Below, in pieces: positions 30,252 through 37,921 of a DNA stretch of 37,921 bases. Numbering within the stretch: position 1 is the stretch's first letter; every line of letters begins with the position of its first letter. The position numbers were made by a program, and so were the translations under genes. The DNA comes from an uncultured Lachnospiraceae bacterium (GTDB lineage: Bacteria; Bacillota; Clostridia; Lachnospirales; Lachnospiraceae): positions 1 to 37,921 of the forward strand of contig URUU01000017.1 in the NCBI GenBank assembly GCA_900551235.1, in the 5' to 3' direction. The notes beneath the pieces were generated by a model. The model saw nothing but the letters and a program-made list of their open reading frames with translations. It had not been told where the DNA came from and ran no database searches.

Positions 30252-31037
30252 ATGCCAACCACATATACACATGATGTTTTTGGGAAAATGGTTTATCAGA
30301 AAATGCCGGAAAATTTAAAAGAAATTGCAGCAAATCATATCAACTCTTACCGGATCGGTCAGCATGGACCGGACATCCTTTTTTATTATCATCTGTTTCA
30401 TGCAAATCCGGTCAATCAGACGGGGATAGAGATGCATGAGGAAATTGCGGCACCCTTTTTTCGAAAATGCAAAAAGTATTGTCAGGAAACGGGGGATGAA
30501 GAGGCACTGGCATATGTGTTTGGATTTATCTGCCATTATATGCTGGACAGTACATGTCATCCCTATATTACAAAATATATGGAGAAGACCGGAGCCAGGC
30601 ACGATGAGATCGAAACGGAACTGGATCGTTATCTGATAAAAAAATCCGGAAAGAATCCATTTCGTTTCAAACCGGCTGCCAATCTGAAGGCATCAAAAGA
30701 GAGTGTGCGTGCGATTTCTGCCGTTTTGGAGCTGCCGGAAAAGACCGTGCGAAAAAGCATAAACTCCCTCAAATTTTATACCGGCATTACCGTGTGCCAC
30801 AGATTTCCAAAGAGGATGTTTCTGCTGTGGGGGATGCGCCTGCTCGGAGCTTATGACAGCATTCAGGGACATATCATGCACAGGAAACCGCTCAGGCGCT
30901 GTGAGCAGAGTACGGAGGAACTGCTGGAACTGTTCCGTCTTGCGATTCCGGAAACTCTGACGGTGCTGGAGGATTTTTACAATACACTTGGGGAAGCGGA
31001 AGAAATAAGCGGACGTTTTGAACGGAATTACGAATAA
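30252..31037 (+). CDS. Zinc-dependent phospholipase C family protein
   Basis: A 261-residue protein whose likely metal ligands follow the pattern of the bacterial zinc phospholipase C fold: His7, His38, Asp41, His62, His95, Asp99 (HYMLD), His103, and His117 with Glu121 (HDEIE). The core of the fold, from THDVFG to FICHYMLDSTCHP, is clear. Unlike secreted phospholipases it has no signal peptide, so it may act on internal substrates or be a catalytic relative with another function. The ATG at 30252 has GGAG 8 bases upstream; an in-frame TTG at 30222 would overlap scpB. It lies 19 bases after scpB and appears to be in the same transcription unit. Confidence 0.82.
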   Translation: MPTTYTHDVFGKMVYQKMPENLKEIAANHINSYRIGQHGPDILFYYHLFHANPVNQTGIEMHEEIAAPFFRKCKKYCQETGDEEALAYVFGFICHYMLDSTCHPYITKYMEKTGARHDEIETELDRYLIKKSGKNPFRFKPAANLKASKESVRAISAVLELPEKTVRKSINSLKFYTGITVCHRFPKRMFLLWGMRLLGAYDSIQGHIMHRKPLRRCEQSTEELLELFRLAIPETLTVLEDFYNTLGEAEEISGRFERNYE

Positions 31038-31092
31038 AGACCAGGAAAATGACACACACTGTATCTCGAACAAAAGGCAGGAGGTGTGTGCA

Positions 31093-32295
31093 GTGAAAAA
31101 AAGAAAAAAAGTATTCCGGAGTATTCTGGCAGGTGTTTTGCTGCTGTTTATAGCATCGATACCGGTAAAGGCAGAAGAAATGGAACTGTACGCCCAGTCG
31201 GCAGTCCTGATGGATGCAGATACGGGGCGTATTTTATTTGGTAAAAAAGAAAACGAAGTGCGTGCCATGGCAAGTACGACCAAGATCATGACCTGTATTC
31301 TGGTGCTGGAAAATACGGATCTGTCTGATACGGCAGTGGCTTCCGGGAATGCAGCCATACAGCCAAAAGTACATCTTGGGGTATACGAAGGGGAAACGTT
31401 TTATGTAAAAGATCTGCTCTGTTCTCTGATGCTGGAAAGCCACAACGATGCAGCGGTGATCCTGGCAGAAAAAACAGCAGGAAGTGTGGAAGCATTTGCG
31501 GAAGAAATGAATCAGAAAGCAGCAGAACTCGGATGTACGGATACCCATTTTGTAACACCGAACGGGCTGGACGGGGAAGACGCAGGCGGCGAACACCGTA
31601 CAACGGCTGTGGACATGGCAAAAATCTTAAGCTACTGCATAAAACGTTCACCAAAGAGAGCAGAATTTCTGGAGATCACCCGTACAAAGACCTGGGAATT
31701 TTCGGATGTGGAACAAAAGAGCCATTACAGATGCTATAACCACAATGCATTTCTTGATATGATGGAAGGGGCACTGACCGGAAAAACAGGATTCACCGGA
31801 AAAGCAGGCTACTGTTATGTGGGAGCACTGGAAAGTGAGGGACGGACGTTTGTCGTGGCACTGCTTGGGTGCGGCTGGCCAAACAACCGGGGTTATAAAT
31901 GGGTGGATATGAGAAAACTGATGACCTATGGCATGGAACATTTCCAGATACAGGAATTTTCCATGGATGTTCCGATGCCGGAACTGAGCATAACAAATGG
32001 AATTCCAAAAAGCGGTAAGCTGTGGGATGCGTGTACGGTTCCGACAAAGACAGGAGAGGAACCTAAGAGAAAAATCCAGCTTCTGGTCTCGGACGAAGAT
32101 CAGGTGAAACTGGTCTGTAATATGAAAACAAAACTGGATGCACCGGTCCGGGAAGGAACAAAGGTCGGAAAACTCACTCTGTGGCTGAACGACAGAAAAA
32201 TCAAAGAGCAGGAGATTGTTGCAGAGAAAGGTGTACAGCGGATCAGTCTGCGCTGGTGTGCCGGAAAAGTGGTGAAAAATCTCTTTAACTTTTAA
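31093..32295 (+). CDS. D-alanyl-D-alanine carboxypeptidase (DacF-like), copy 2
   Basis: A second S11-family D,D-carboxypeptidase, 400 residues. The signal peptide covers about residues 1-27 (KKRKK then a hydrophobic run to VKAEE). The active-site motifs are STTK (Ser61-Lys64), SHN (116-118) and KTG (231-233). The C-terminal beta domain is present. SHN in place of SGN and different spacing show it is a diverged paralogue of the copy 3 kb upstream, not a recent duplicate. GTG at 31093 is the start, with AGGAGGTG 6 bases upstream; the open frame back to 31018 lacks a ribosome site. The C-terminal end (RWCAGKVVKNLFNF) may anchor it to the membrane. Confidence 0.9.
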   Translation: MKKRKKVFRSILAGVLLLFIASIPVKAEEMELYAQSAVLMDADTGRILFGKKENEVRAMASTTKIMTCILVLENTDLSDTAVASGNAAIQPKVHLGVYEGETFYVKDLLCSLMLESHNDAAVILAEKTAGSVEAFAEEMNQKAAELGCTDTHFVTPNGLDGEDAGGEHRTTAVDMAKILSYCIKRSPKRAEFLEITRTKTWEFSDVEQKSHYRCYNHNAFLDMMEGALTGKTGFTGKAGYCYVGALESEGRTFVVALLGCGWPNNRGYKWVDMRKLMTYGMEHFQIQEFSMDVPMPELSITNGIPKSGKLWDACTVPTKTGEEPKRKIQLLVSDEDQVKLVCNMKTKLDAPVREGTKVGKLTLWLNDRKIKEQEIVAEKGVQRISLRWCAGKVVKNLFNF

Positions 32296-32352
32296 GTTGC
32301 TGATTGTTTCTGGTGCTGTACAACAAAAAAACTGAGAAAAACGAGAAAATAC

Positions 32353-32381
32353 TTGCTAAATCTTCCAAAAACCATTACAAT
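32353..32381 (+). promoter_or_regulatory. Promoter of the decarboxylase operon
   Basis: TTGCTA (32353-32358), 17 bases, TACAAT (32376-32381), with a second TACAAT at 32382-32387. The start falls in a T/A-rich leader about 45 bases before the first gene. Confidence 0.6.
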
Positions 32382-32437
32382 TACAATCGGCAGAAAATTT
32401 TTTTTCTTTTAATAAATTATCAATGGAGGGCTGAAAA

Positions 32438-33871
32438 ATGAGTAATACAGCACAAAACTTGGCAAGTACAAGAATCGCTTCTTTACTTGATGAGAACAGC
32501 TTTGTTGAAATCGGAGGTTGTGTGACTGCCAGAAACACAGATTTCAATCTGAAGCAGACAGCAACACCGTCTGACGGTGTGATCACAGGTTATGGTGTGA
32601 TCGACGGCAGTCTGGTTTATGTTTACAGCCAGGATGCATCCGTACTGGGCGGCACCATCGGTGAAATGCATGCAAAGAAAATTGCACGTCTGTACGATAT
32701 GGCAATCAAGATGGGAGCACCGGTGATCGGTCTGATCGACTGTGCAGGTATCCGTCTGCAGGAAGCAACCGATGCGCTGAACGCACTGGGTGAGATTTAT
32801 GCAAAGCAGGTACTGGCATCTGGTGTAATTCCACAGATCACAGCTGTATTTGGTACATGCGGCGGCGGTATGGCACTTATGCCGGCACTGACTGATTTTA
32901 CGTTTATGGAAAGCAGGAATGCAAAATTATTTGTAAATTCTCCAAATGCACTGGATGGAAACGAAGTTTCCAAATGCAACACCGCATCCGCCAAATTCCA
33001 GAGTGAGGACGCAGGACTGGTTGACTTTACAGGCAGCGAAGACGAAGTGCTTTCCGGTATCCGCAAGCTGGTAACTCTGCTTCCGGCAAACAACGAAGAG
33101 GACGCAGTGGATGACTGCAGCGATGATCTGAACCGTGTATGTGCAGACCTTGCAAACGCAGCAGGCGATACCGCAATCCTTCTTTCAAATATTGCAGATG
33201 ACCAGGATTTTGTTGAGACAAAAGCAGACTATGCAAAAGAGATGGTAACCGGATTTATGAAACTGAACGGAACGACTGTAGGAGCCGTTGCAAACCGTAC
33301 CGAAGTTTACGGTGCGGATGGTGAGAAGGCAGAAGAATTTGACGCAGTCCTGACTGCAAGAGGAGCAAGAAAAGCAGCCAGATTCGTAAAATTCTGTGAT
33401 GCTTTCAATATCCCGGTCCTGACACTGACCAACGTAACCGGTTTTAAGGCAGACAAACATTCTGAAAGATGCATTGCAGCCGCAGTTGCAGAGATGACAC
33501 ATGCATTTGCAGATGCTACCGTTCCGAAGGTCAATGTGATCATCGGAAAAGCTTACGGAAGTGCTTACGTTGCCATGAACAGCAAGGCAGTCGGAGCAGA
33601 TCTGACTTATGCATGGGAAGATGCGAGCATTGGCATGATGGATGCAAAACTGGCAGCCAAGATCATGTATGCTGACGCTGACGCAGCTACGATAGGCGAG
33701 AAGGCAGCAGAATATGCGAGCCTGCAGGAGAGCGTACAGTCCGCAGCAGCGAGAGGATATGTTGATACCATCATTTCCGCAGACGACACCAGAAAATATG
33801 TAATCGGTGCATTTGAAATGTTATTCACAAAGAGAGAAGACCGACCGGCGAAAAAACATGGCACGGTATAA
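32438..33871 (+). CDS. mmdA: Acyl-CoA carboxyltransferase subunit (MmdA/12S type)
   Basis: A 477-residue carboxyltransferase of the crotonase-like fold with two halves. Members move CO2 between biotin and an acyl-CoA: methylmalonyl-CoA decarboxylase alpha, glutaconyl-CoA decarboxylase alpha or the transcarboxylase 12S subunit. The N-half has GGTIGEMHAKKI (71-82), LIDCAGIRLQEA (99-110) and the oxyanion-hole loop FGTCGGGMA (138-146). The C-half has FKADKHSERC, NVIIGKAYGSAYVAM and YAWEDASIGMMDA. The gene heads an operon in the order mmdA-mmdD-mmdC-mmdB known from methylmalonyl-CoA decarboxylases, so methylmalonyl-CoA is the first guess, but malonyl-CoA or another acyl-CoA fits equally from sequence alone. 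The GGAGGG ribosome site is upstream of the ATG. Confidence 0.85.
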   Translation: MSNTAQNLASTRIASLLDENSFVEIGGCVTARNTDFNLKQTATPSDGVITGYGVIDGSLVYVYSQDASVLGGTIGEMHAKKIARLYDMAIKMGAPVIGLIDCAGIRLQEATDALNALGEIYAKQVLASGVIPQITAVFGTCGGGMALMPALTDFTFMESRNAKLFVNSPNALDGNEVSKCNTASAKFQSEDAGLVDFTGSEDEVLSGIRKLVTLLPANNEEDAVDDCSDDLNRVCADLANAAGDTAILLSNIADDQDFVETKADYAKEMVTGFMKLNGTTVGAVANRTEVYGADGEKAEEFDAVLTARGARKAARFVKFCDAFNIPVLTLTNVTGFKADKHSERCIAAAVAEMTHAFADATVPKVNVIIGKAYGSAYVAMNSKAVGADLTYAWEDASIGMMDAKLAAKIMYADADAATIGEKAAEYASLQESVQSAAARGYVDTIISADDTRKYVIGAFEMLFTKREDRPAKKHGTV

Positions 33872-33885
33872 GTGAGGTGGATAAT

Positions 33886-34632
33886 ATGAAGCGAAAATTA
33901 AAAAGTTTATTAGCAATCATCTGTGTACTGGCACTGACACTTGCCATGTCCGTATGTGCTTTCGCAGCAGATGAAGTGACAGAGGAAGAAGCTGCAAACT
34001 ACAAATCCGCAGCAGAGACTCTGATCTCACAGATTTCCGGATTTTCGGATGAAGATATCGAAACCTATCTGGCACAGAATGATGCATTTACGACAGAAGT
34101 ACTGGAATCCTGGAAGAGCGTAAAAGATGAACTGGGTGCTTATTCTTCCATCGTTTCGCAGGAAGTGGAAAAAGATGGTGAGCAGGTTACCGTTTCTACC
34201 GTTGCCCAGTTTGAAAAAGCAAAGGCAGATGTTGCGCTGACTCTGGATCTGAGTAAACAGGCATATACGAGTATGACTTACAGTGTACAGTATTCTCTGG
34301 CAGATAATATGCAGCGTGCCGGAATGAATACACTGATGGGCATCGGTATCGTATTTCTGATGCTGGTATTCTTAAGTTTTGTGATCGGTCTGTTCAAATA
34401 CATAGACAAGATCCAGAATGCCGGTAAGAAAAAAGCAGCAGAGGAAGCACCAAAAGAAGAAGAAGCACCTGCACCGGCAATCGCCCAGAGCGAAGCGGCA
34501 GATGAGGATTTTGCAGATGACCTGGAACTGGTAGCGGTTATTTCCGCAGCGATCGCAGCTTACGAAAATACTTCAGGAGACAGTTTTGTTGTCCGTTCAA
34601 TCAAGAAATCAAATAAATGGCACAGAGCCTGA
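33886..34632 (+). CDS. OadG/MmdD-like small subunit with extra secreted-side domain
   Basis: A 248-residue protein related to the gamma/delta subunits that assemble Na+-pumping decarboxylases. The C-terminal tail ELVAVISAAIAAYENTSGD-SFVVRSIKK ending KWHRA matches the family, and a membrane helix at about 149-172 and an acidic Pro/Ala linker (185-203) precede it. Unusually, the chain starts with a cleavable-looking signal sequence (1-27, ending CAFAADE) and an extra helical domain of about 115 residues (28-145) that would face outside. Typical gamma subunits are near 80-120 residues. The ATG at 33886 has GAGGTGG 5 bases upstream; the in-frame GTG at 33877 overlaps that site. It sits 14 bases after mmdA. 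Confidence 0.8.
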   Translation: MKRKLKSLLAIICVLALTLAMSVCAFAADEVTEEEAANYKSAAETLISQISGFSDEDIETYLAQNDAFTTEVLESWKSVKDELGAYSSIVSQEVEKDGEQVTVSTVAQFEKAKADVALTLDLSKQAYTSMTYSVQYSLADNMQRAGMNTLMGIGIVFLMLVFLSFVIGLFKYIDKIQNAGKKKAAEEAPKEEEAPAPAIAQSEAADEDFADDLELVAVISAAIAAYENTSGDSFVVRSIKKSNKWHRA

Positions 34633-34646
34633 CAGGAGGATTTGAA

Positions 34647-35015
34647 ATGAAAACATATACAATCACAGTAAATGGTACAGCTTATGATGTAACAGTAGAA
34701 GAAGGAACAGGAAGTGCAGCACCTACAGCACCAAAGGCAGCTCCAAAAGCAGCACCGAAAGCAGCTCCAAAAGCAGCTCCGAAGGCAGCGGCAGGTGCAG
34801 GTTCTATTAAAGTAGAAGCTTCCGTACCGGGCAAAGTCCTGAAAATCGAAGCCTCTGCAGGACAGAGCGTAAAAGCAGGTGACAACATCATCATTCTGGA
34901 AGCTATGAAGATGGAGATCCCTGTAGTAGCACCTCAGGACGGAACCGTTGCAAGCATTGATGTTGCAGTTGGTGCAGCAGTTGAAAATGGTGATGTTCTG
35001 GCAACCATGAACTAA
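34647..35015 (+). CDS. mmdC: Biotin carboxyl carrier protein (MmdC/1.3S type)
   Basis: A 122-residue carrier whose biotinyl lysine shuttles carboxyl groups between the carboxyltransferases and the membrane pump. The biotinylation motif EAMKME has Lys88. A short N-terminal strand domain (1-20) is joined to the biotinyl domain (53-122) by an Ala-Pro-Lys-rich linker (24-52), encoded by five 12-base repeats. The ATG at 34647 has AGGAGGA 6 bases upstream and is 14 bases after the previous gene. It is the only biotin carrier in the cluster and should serve both carboxyltransferases. Confidence 0.93.
   Translation: MKTYTITVNGTAYDVTVEEGTGSAAPTAPKAAPKAAPKAAPKAAPKAAAGAGSIKVEASVPGKVLKIEASAGQSVKAGDNIIILEAMKMEIPVVAPQDGTVASIDVAVGAAVENGDVLATMN
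34728..34787 (+). repeat. Five tandem 12-base repeats in the carrier linker
   Basis: Five units of the type GCNCCRAARGCA, each encoding Ala-Pro-Lys-Ala, at 34728, 34740, 34752, 34764 and 34776. They vary only at wobble positions. Copy number could change by replication slippage without breaking the frame. Confidence 0.85.
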
Positions 35016-35033
35016 GATATTGGAGGTTGAATT

Positions 35034-36182
35034 ATGTCATACGTAATCGATACGTTGTCCAACCTGCTCCATCAAACGGCGTTTTTTAACCTGACCTGGG
35101 GAAACTACCTGATGATCGCAGTTGCCTGTGTATTCCTTTTCCTGGCGATCGCAAAAGGTTTTGAACCGCTGCTTCTGGTTCCGATCGCATTTGGTATGCT
35201 TCTGGTTAATATTTACCCGGATATCATGGCATCACCGGAAGAGACATCAAACGGTGTAGGTGGACTTTTACATTATTTCTATTTACTGGATGAGTGGAGT
35301 ATTCTGCCGTCCCTGATCTTTATGGGTGTCGGTGCGATGACGGACTTTGGTCCGCTGATCGCAAATCCGATCAGTTTCCTGCTCGGTGCAGCAGCACAGC
35401 TTGGTATTTATGCAGCTTACTTTCTGGCAATTCTGATGGGATTCAACGGAAAAGCAGCAGCAGCGATCTCCATTATCGGCGGTGCTGACGGTCCGACCTC
35501 CATCTTCCTTGCAGGAAAACTGGGACAGTCCGCACTGATGGGACCGATCGCAGTAGCAGCATATTCTTACATGTCACTGGTGCCGATCATTCAGCCGCCT
35601 ATCATGAAGCTTCTGACCACAGAAAAAGAACGTAAGATCAAAATGCAGCAGCTCCGTCCGGTTTCCAAACTGGAGAAGATCCTGTTCCCGATCATCATCA
35701 CGATCGTTGTATGTATGATCCTGCCGACAACAGCTCCGCTGGTTGGTATGCTGATGCTCGGTAACCTGTTCCGCGAGAGCGGCGTTGTAAAACAGCTGAC
35801 AGAAACTGCTTCAAACGCAATGATGTACATCGTAGTTATCCTGCTTGGTACTTCTGTAGGTGCATCTACAAGTGCAGAAGCATTCCTGAACCTGGATACT
35901 CTGAAAATCGTAGCACTTGGCCTGATCGCATTTGCCTTCGGTACCGCGGGCGGTGTCCTGTTCGGTAAACTGATGTGCAAACTCTCAGGCGGCAAGATCA
36001 ATCCGCTGATCGGTTCCGCAGGTGTATCTGCCGTTCCGATGGCAGCCCGCGTATCCCAGAAAGTCGGTGCAGAGGCAGATCCGACCAACTTCCTGCTGAT
36101 GCATGCAATGGGACCAAACGTGGCAGGTGTTATCGGTACAGCCGTTGCGGCCGGTACCTTCATGGCTATTTTCGGTGTATAA
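35034..36182 (+). CDS. mmdB: Na+-translocating decarboxylase beta subunit (OadB/MmdB/GcdB type)
   Basis: A 382-residue integral membrane protein that decarboxylates carboxybiotin and pumps Na+ out. Hydrophobic helices run through the chain. The conserved elements include FMGVGAMTDFGPLIANPISFLLGAAAQLG in the N-half and GGADGPTSIF (149-158) with the key Asp152; AARVSQKVGAEADPTNFLLMHAMGPNVAG is the C-terminal signature. The ATG at 35034 has GGAGGTTG upstream and starts 18 bases after the biotin carrier. Its presence shows the cluster conserves energy from decarboxylation instead of being an ATP-driven carboxylase. Confidence 0.95.
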   Translation: MSYVIDTLSNLLHQTAFFNLTWGNYLMIAVACVFLFLAIAKGFEPLLLVPIAFGMLLVNIYPDIMASPEETSNGVGGLLHYFYLLDEWSILPSLIFMGVGAMTDFGPLIANPISFLLGAAAQLGIYAAYFLAILMGFNGKAAAAISIIGGADGPTSIFLAGKLGQSALMGPIAVAAYSYMSLVPIIQPPIMKLLTTEKERKIKMQQLRPVSKLEKILFPIIITIVVCMILPTTAPLVGMLMLGNLFRESGVVKQLTETASNAMMYIVVILLGTSVGASTSAEAFLNLDTLKIVALGLIAFAFGTAGGVLFGKLMCKLSGGKINPLIGSAGVSAVPMAARVSQKVGAEADPTNFLLMHAMGPNVAGVIGTAVAAGTFMAIFGV

Positions 36183-36212
36183 CAGTTTTTAAATTTTAGG
36201 AGGATATAGATC

Positions 36213-37643
36213 ATGGCAGATATTGCAAAAAAGCAGAATAACGTAAAAAAACCAGTTGGTATTACAGAAACAATTCTGCGTGACGCACATCAGTCTCTGA
36301 TTGCCACCCGTATGACAACAGAGCAGATGCTTCCGATCGTAGAAAAAATGGATCAGGTTGGATATCATTCCGTAGAATGCTGGGGAGGTGCAACTTTCGA
36401 TGCTTCCTTACGTTTCCTGAAAGAAGATCCATGGGAAAGACTTCGTAAATTCCGTGCCGGATTTAAAAACACAAAACTGCAGATGCTGTTCCGTGGACAG
36501 AACATCCTGGGATACCGTCCATATGCAGATGATGTGGTAGAATATTTCGTACAGAAATCCATCGCAAACGGTATCGATATCATCCGTATTTTTGACTGTA
36601 TGAATGACCTGCGTAACCTGCAGACCGCAGTCAAAGCAGCAAACAAAGAAAAAGGACATGCACAGGTAGCACTGTCCTACACACTTGGTGATGCTTATAC
36701 ACTGGATTACTGGACAAAGATGGCAAAAGACGTTGAAAACATGGGTGCAGACTCTATCTGTATCAAAGACATGGCAGGTCTTCTGCTTCCGTACAAAGCA
36801 ACCGAACTGGTAACTGCCCTGAAAAAAGCAGTTAAGATCCCGGTTCAGCTGCATACACACTACACCTCCGGTGTTGCTTCCATGACTTACCTGAAAGCCG
36901 TAGAAGCCGGTATCGATGTTATCGATACTGCAATGTCACCGTTCGCACTGGGAACTTCTCAGCCGGCAACTGAAGTTATGGTAGAGACCTTCAAAGGCAC
37001 ACCGTACGATACCGGACTGGATCAGAAGCTTCTGGCAGAGATCGCTGATTACTTCAGACCGATCCGTGACGATGCACTGGAGAGCGGACTGCTCAATCCG
37101 AAGAACATGGGCGTAAACATCAAGACACTGCTGTACCAGGTACCGGGCGGAATGCTTTCCAACCTGACTTCTCAGTTGAAAGAACAGCACGCAGAAGACA
37201 AGTTCTACGATGTTCTGGAAGAAGTACCGCGTGTAAGAAAAGACCTCGGTGAGTGCCCTCTGGTTACACCGTCCTCACAGATCGTTGGTACACAGGCTGT
37301 ATTTAACGTGATCATGGGCGAGCGTTACAAGATGGTAACGAAAGAGACAAAAGATGTTCTGGCAGGTAAATACGGTGCAACCGCAAAACCGTTCAACAAA
37401 GAAGTTCAGAAGAAGTGCATCGGCGATGCGAAGATCATCACATGCCGTCCGGCAGACCTTCTGGAGCCGGAGCTGGATAAACTGGAGAAAGAAATGGCTC
37501 AGTGGAAACAGCAGGATGAAGATGTGCTGACCTACGCACTGTTCCCACAGGTAGCCGTAGACTTCTTCAAATACAGAGAAGCACAGCAGACAAAAGTAGA
37601 CCAGACCATAGCAGATACTAAAAACGGAGCCTATCCGGTATAA
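36213..37643 (+). CDS. oadA: Oxaloacetate/pyruvate carboxyltransferase (OadA/5S type), no biotin domain
   Basis: A 476-residue carboxyltransferase of the DRE-TIM family that exchanges CO2 between oxaloacetate/pyruvate and biotin. TETILRDAHQSLIATRM carries metal-ligand Asp24; RIFDCMNDLRNL and IKDMAGLL (catalytic-type Lys185) follow, and the metal-binding pair is HTH (His214, His216). The C-terminal half is the conserved carboxylase extension. It stops without the biotinyl domain that full-length OadA has, as in the transcarboxylase 5S subunit or pyruvate carboxylase subunit B of split systems, and would use the separate carrier encoded 1.2 kb upstream. AGGAGGA precedes the ATG. It is the last gene of the operon. 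Confidence 0.9.
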   Translation: MADIAKKQNNVKKPVGITETILRDAHQSLIATRMTTEQMLPIVEKMDQVGYHSVECWGGATFDASLRFLKEDPWERLRKFRAGFKNTKLQMLFRGQNILGYRPYADDVVEYFVQKSIANGIDIIRIFDCMNDLRNLQTAVKAANKEKGHAQVALSYTLGDAYTLDYWTKMAKDVENMGADSICIKDMAGLLLPYKATELVTALKKAVKIPVQLHTHYTSGVASMTYLKAVEAGIDVIDTAMSPFALGTSQPATEVMVETFKGTPYDTGLDQKLLAEIADYFRPIRDDALESGLLNPKNMGVNIKTLLYQVPGGMLSNLTSQLKEQHAEDKFYDVLEEVPRVRKDLGECPLVTPSSQIVGTQAVFNVIMGERYKMVTKETKDVLAGKYGATAKPFNKEVQKKCIGDAKIITCRPADLLEPELDKLEKEMAQWKQQDEDVLTYALFPQVAVDFFKYREAQQTKVDQTIADTKNGAYPV

Positions 37644-37700
37644 TCTGAGGATCTGAACAAAACTCAGGCAGATGAAACTCTGTTTCTGGAAAAATACAGA

Positions 37701-37747
37701 ACTCCTCCACAGGAAACGCAAAAGCGTGGAATGTGGGGGAGTTTTTT
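37701..37747 (+). terminator. Rho-independent terminator of the decarboxylase operon
   Basis: ACTCCTCCACA (37701-37711) pairs with TGTGGGGGAGT (37732-37742), one G-U pair, with a smaller ACGC/GCGT stem inside, then six T. Confidence 0.9.
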
Positions 37748-37921
37748 AGTGTTCAAAAGAATATAACGGGATATCTTTCAAATGTATATTAAAAAAATAC
37801 CAAAAGTCAGAAGAAAATACATATACTTTCAAATAAAAATTTGCGGAGGTTTTAGACTGTGCAAAGGAATCCGAAAACAAAATGAAAGTAACATGAATCA
37901 GAACGCCAGAACCTTCAGAAA
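37748..37921. other. AT-rich right edge, no assignable gene
   Basis: GGAGG at about 37846 precedes very short frames, and an ATG at 37893 opens a frame (MNQNARTFR) that runs off the window. Its ribosome site is weak. It may be the start of a gene, but there is too little to tell. Confidence 0.2.

Noticed and set aside
34728..34787. Short regular repeats as a CRISPR-like array
   Set aside because: Units are contiguous 12-mers without spacers and encode an in-frame protein linker.
37858..37921. Gene start at the right edge
   Set aside because: Very short frames with stop codons follow the GGAGG, and the frame from 37893 is only nine codons long before the window ends, so no call was made.

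Overview
The window looks like chromosomal DNA from an anaerobic, endospore-lineage Firmicute, most likely a member of the Lachnospiraceae (class Clostridia). This is inferred from gene families and signals, not from a database search. The supporting points are a Bacillus-type SOS box (CGAAC-N4-GTTCG) at recA, a tyrosine T-box leader, RNase Y, a SpoIIM-like protein next to xerD, ScpA/ScpB, the ThiW thiazole transporter component, a Na+-translocating decarboxylase cluster, strong AGGAGG ribosome sites and frequent GTG/TTG starts. Nearly all genes read rightward. The exceptions are an insertion-sequence fragment at the left edge and one siroheme-pathway gene.

Layout. 1-345: the 5' end of a leftward transposase gene and the end of its element. 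450-3047: argH and asd (arginine and aspartate-family amino acids), with a strong terminator after asd. 3190-7550: an ABC ATPase/permease pair, topB and a left-handed beta-helix protein, packed like an operon. 7569-10557: the SOS-controlled recA-recX unit with a LacI-type regulator directly behind it. 10558-11023: a gene-free, hairpin-rich stretch ending in the rny promoter and leader. 11024-14345: rny, spoIIM-like and xerD. 14342-14809 (minus): a precorrin-2 dehydrogenase, divergent from a thiE-thiD-thiW-thiM thiamine salvage operon (14942-17802). 17976-19010: DAHP synthase. 19100-19186: a probable leftover IS200/IS605 right end. 19187-21879: rnhA followed by a Wzm/Wzt polysaccharide exporter. 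21876-26349: consensus promoter, tyrosine T-box, tyrS, a 49-residue membrane protein and alaS. 26392-26716: rpsU with its own promoter and terminator. 26835-32295: two DacF-like D,D-carboxypeptidases flanking a metallophosphoesterase, scpA, scpB and a zinc-dependent phospholipase C-like protein. 32353-37747: a five-gene biotin-dependent decarboxylase operon closed by a clear terminator.

The operon at the right end is the most notable system. It carries an acyl-CoA carboxyltransferase (MmdA/12S type), a gamma/delta-type small subunit with an unusual secreted-side domain, a biotin carrier, the membrane Na+ pump (OadB/MmdB) and a separate oxaloacetate/pyruvate carboxyltransferase (OadA/5S type). 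There is no biotin carboxylase. Two carboxyltransferases sharing one biotin carrier and one pump could decarboxylate two substrates or act as a transcarboxylase linked to a sodium gradient. Other points of note are alaS apparently placed behind a tyrosine T-box, an intact-looking ABC ATPase with a lost signature motif and H-loop histidine, a possibly leaderless phosphoesterase mRNA, overlapping divergent promoters at thiE, and a transposase leader that could hide its own ribosome site in read-through RNA.

No tRNA, rRNA, CRISPR array or prophage was recognised. Starts were chosen by Shine-Dalgarno spacing, so several differ from the longest open frame. All promoter and RNA-structure calls are by eye.
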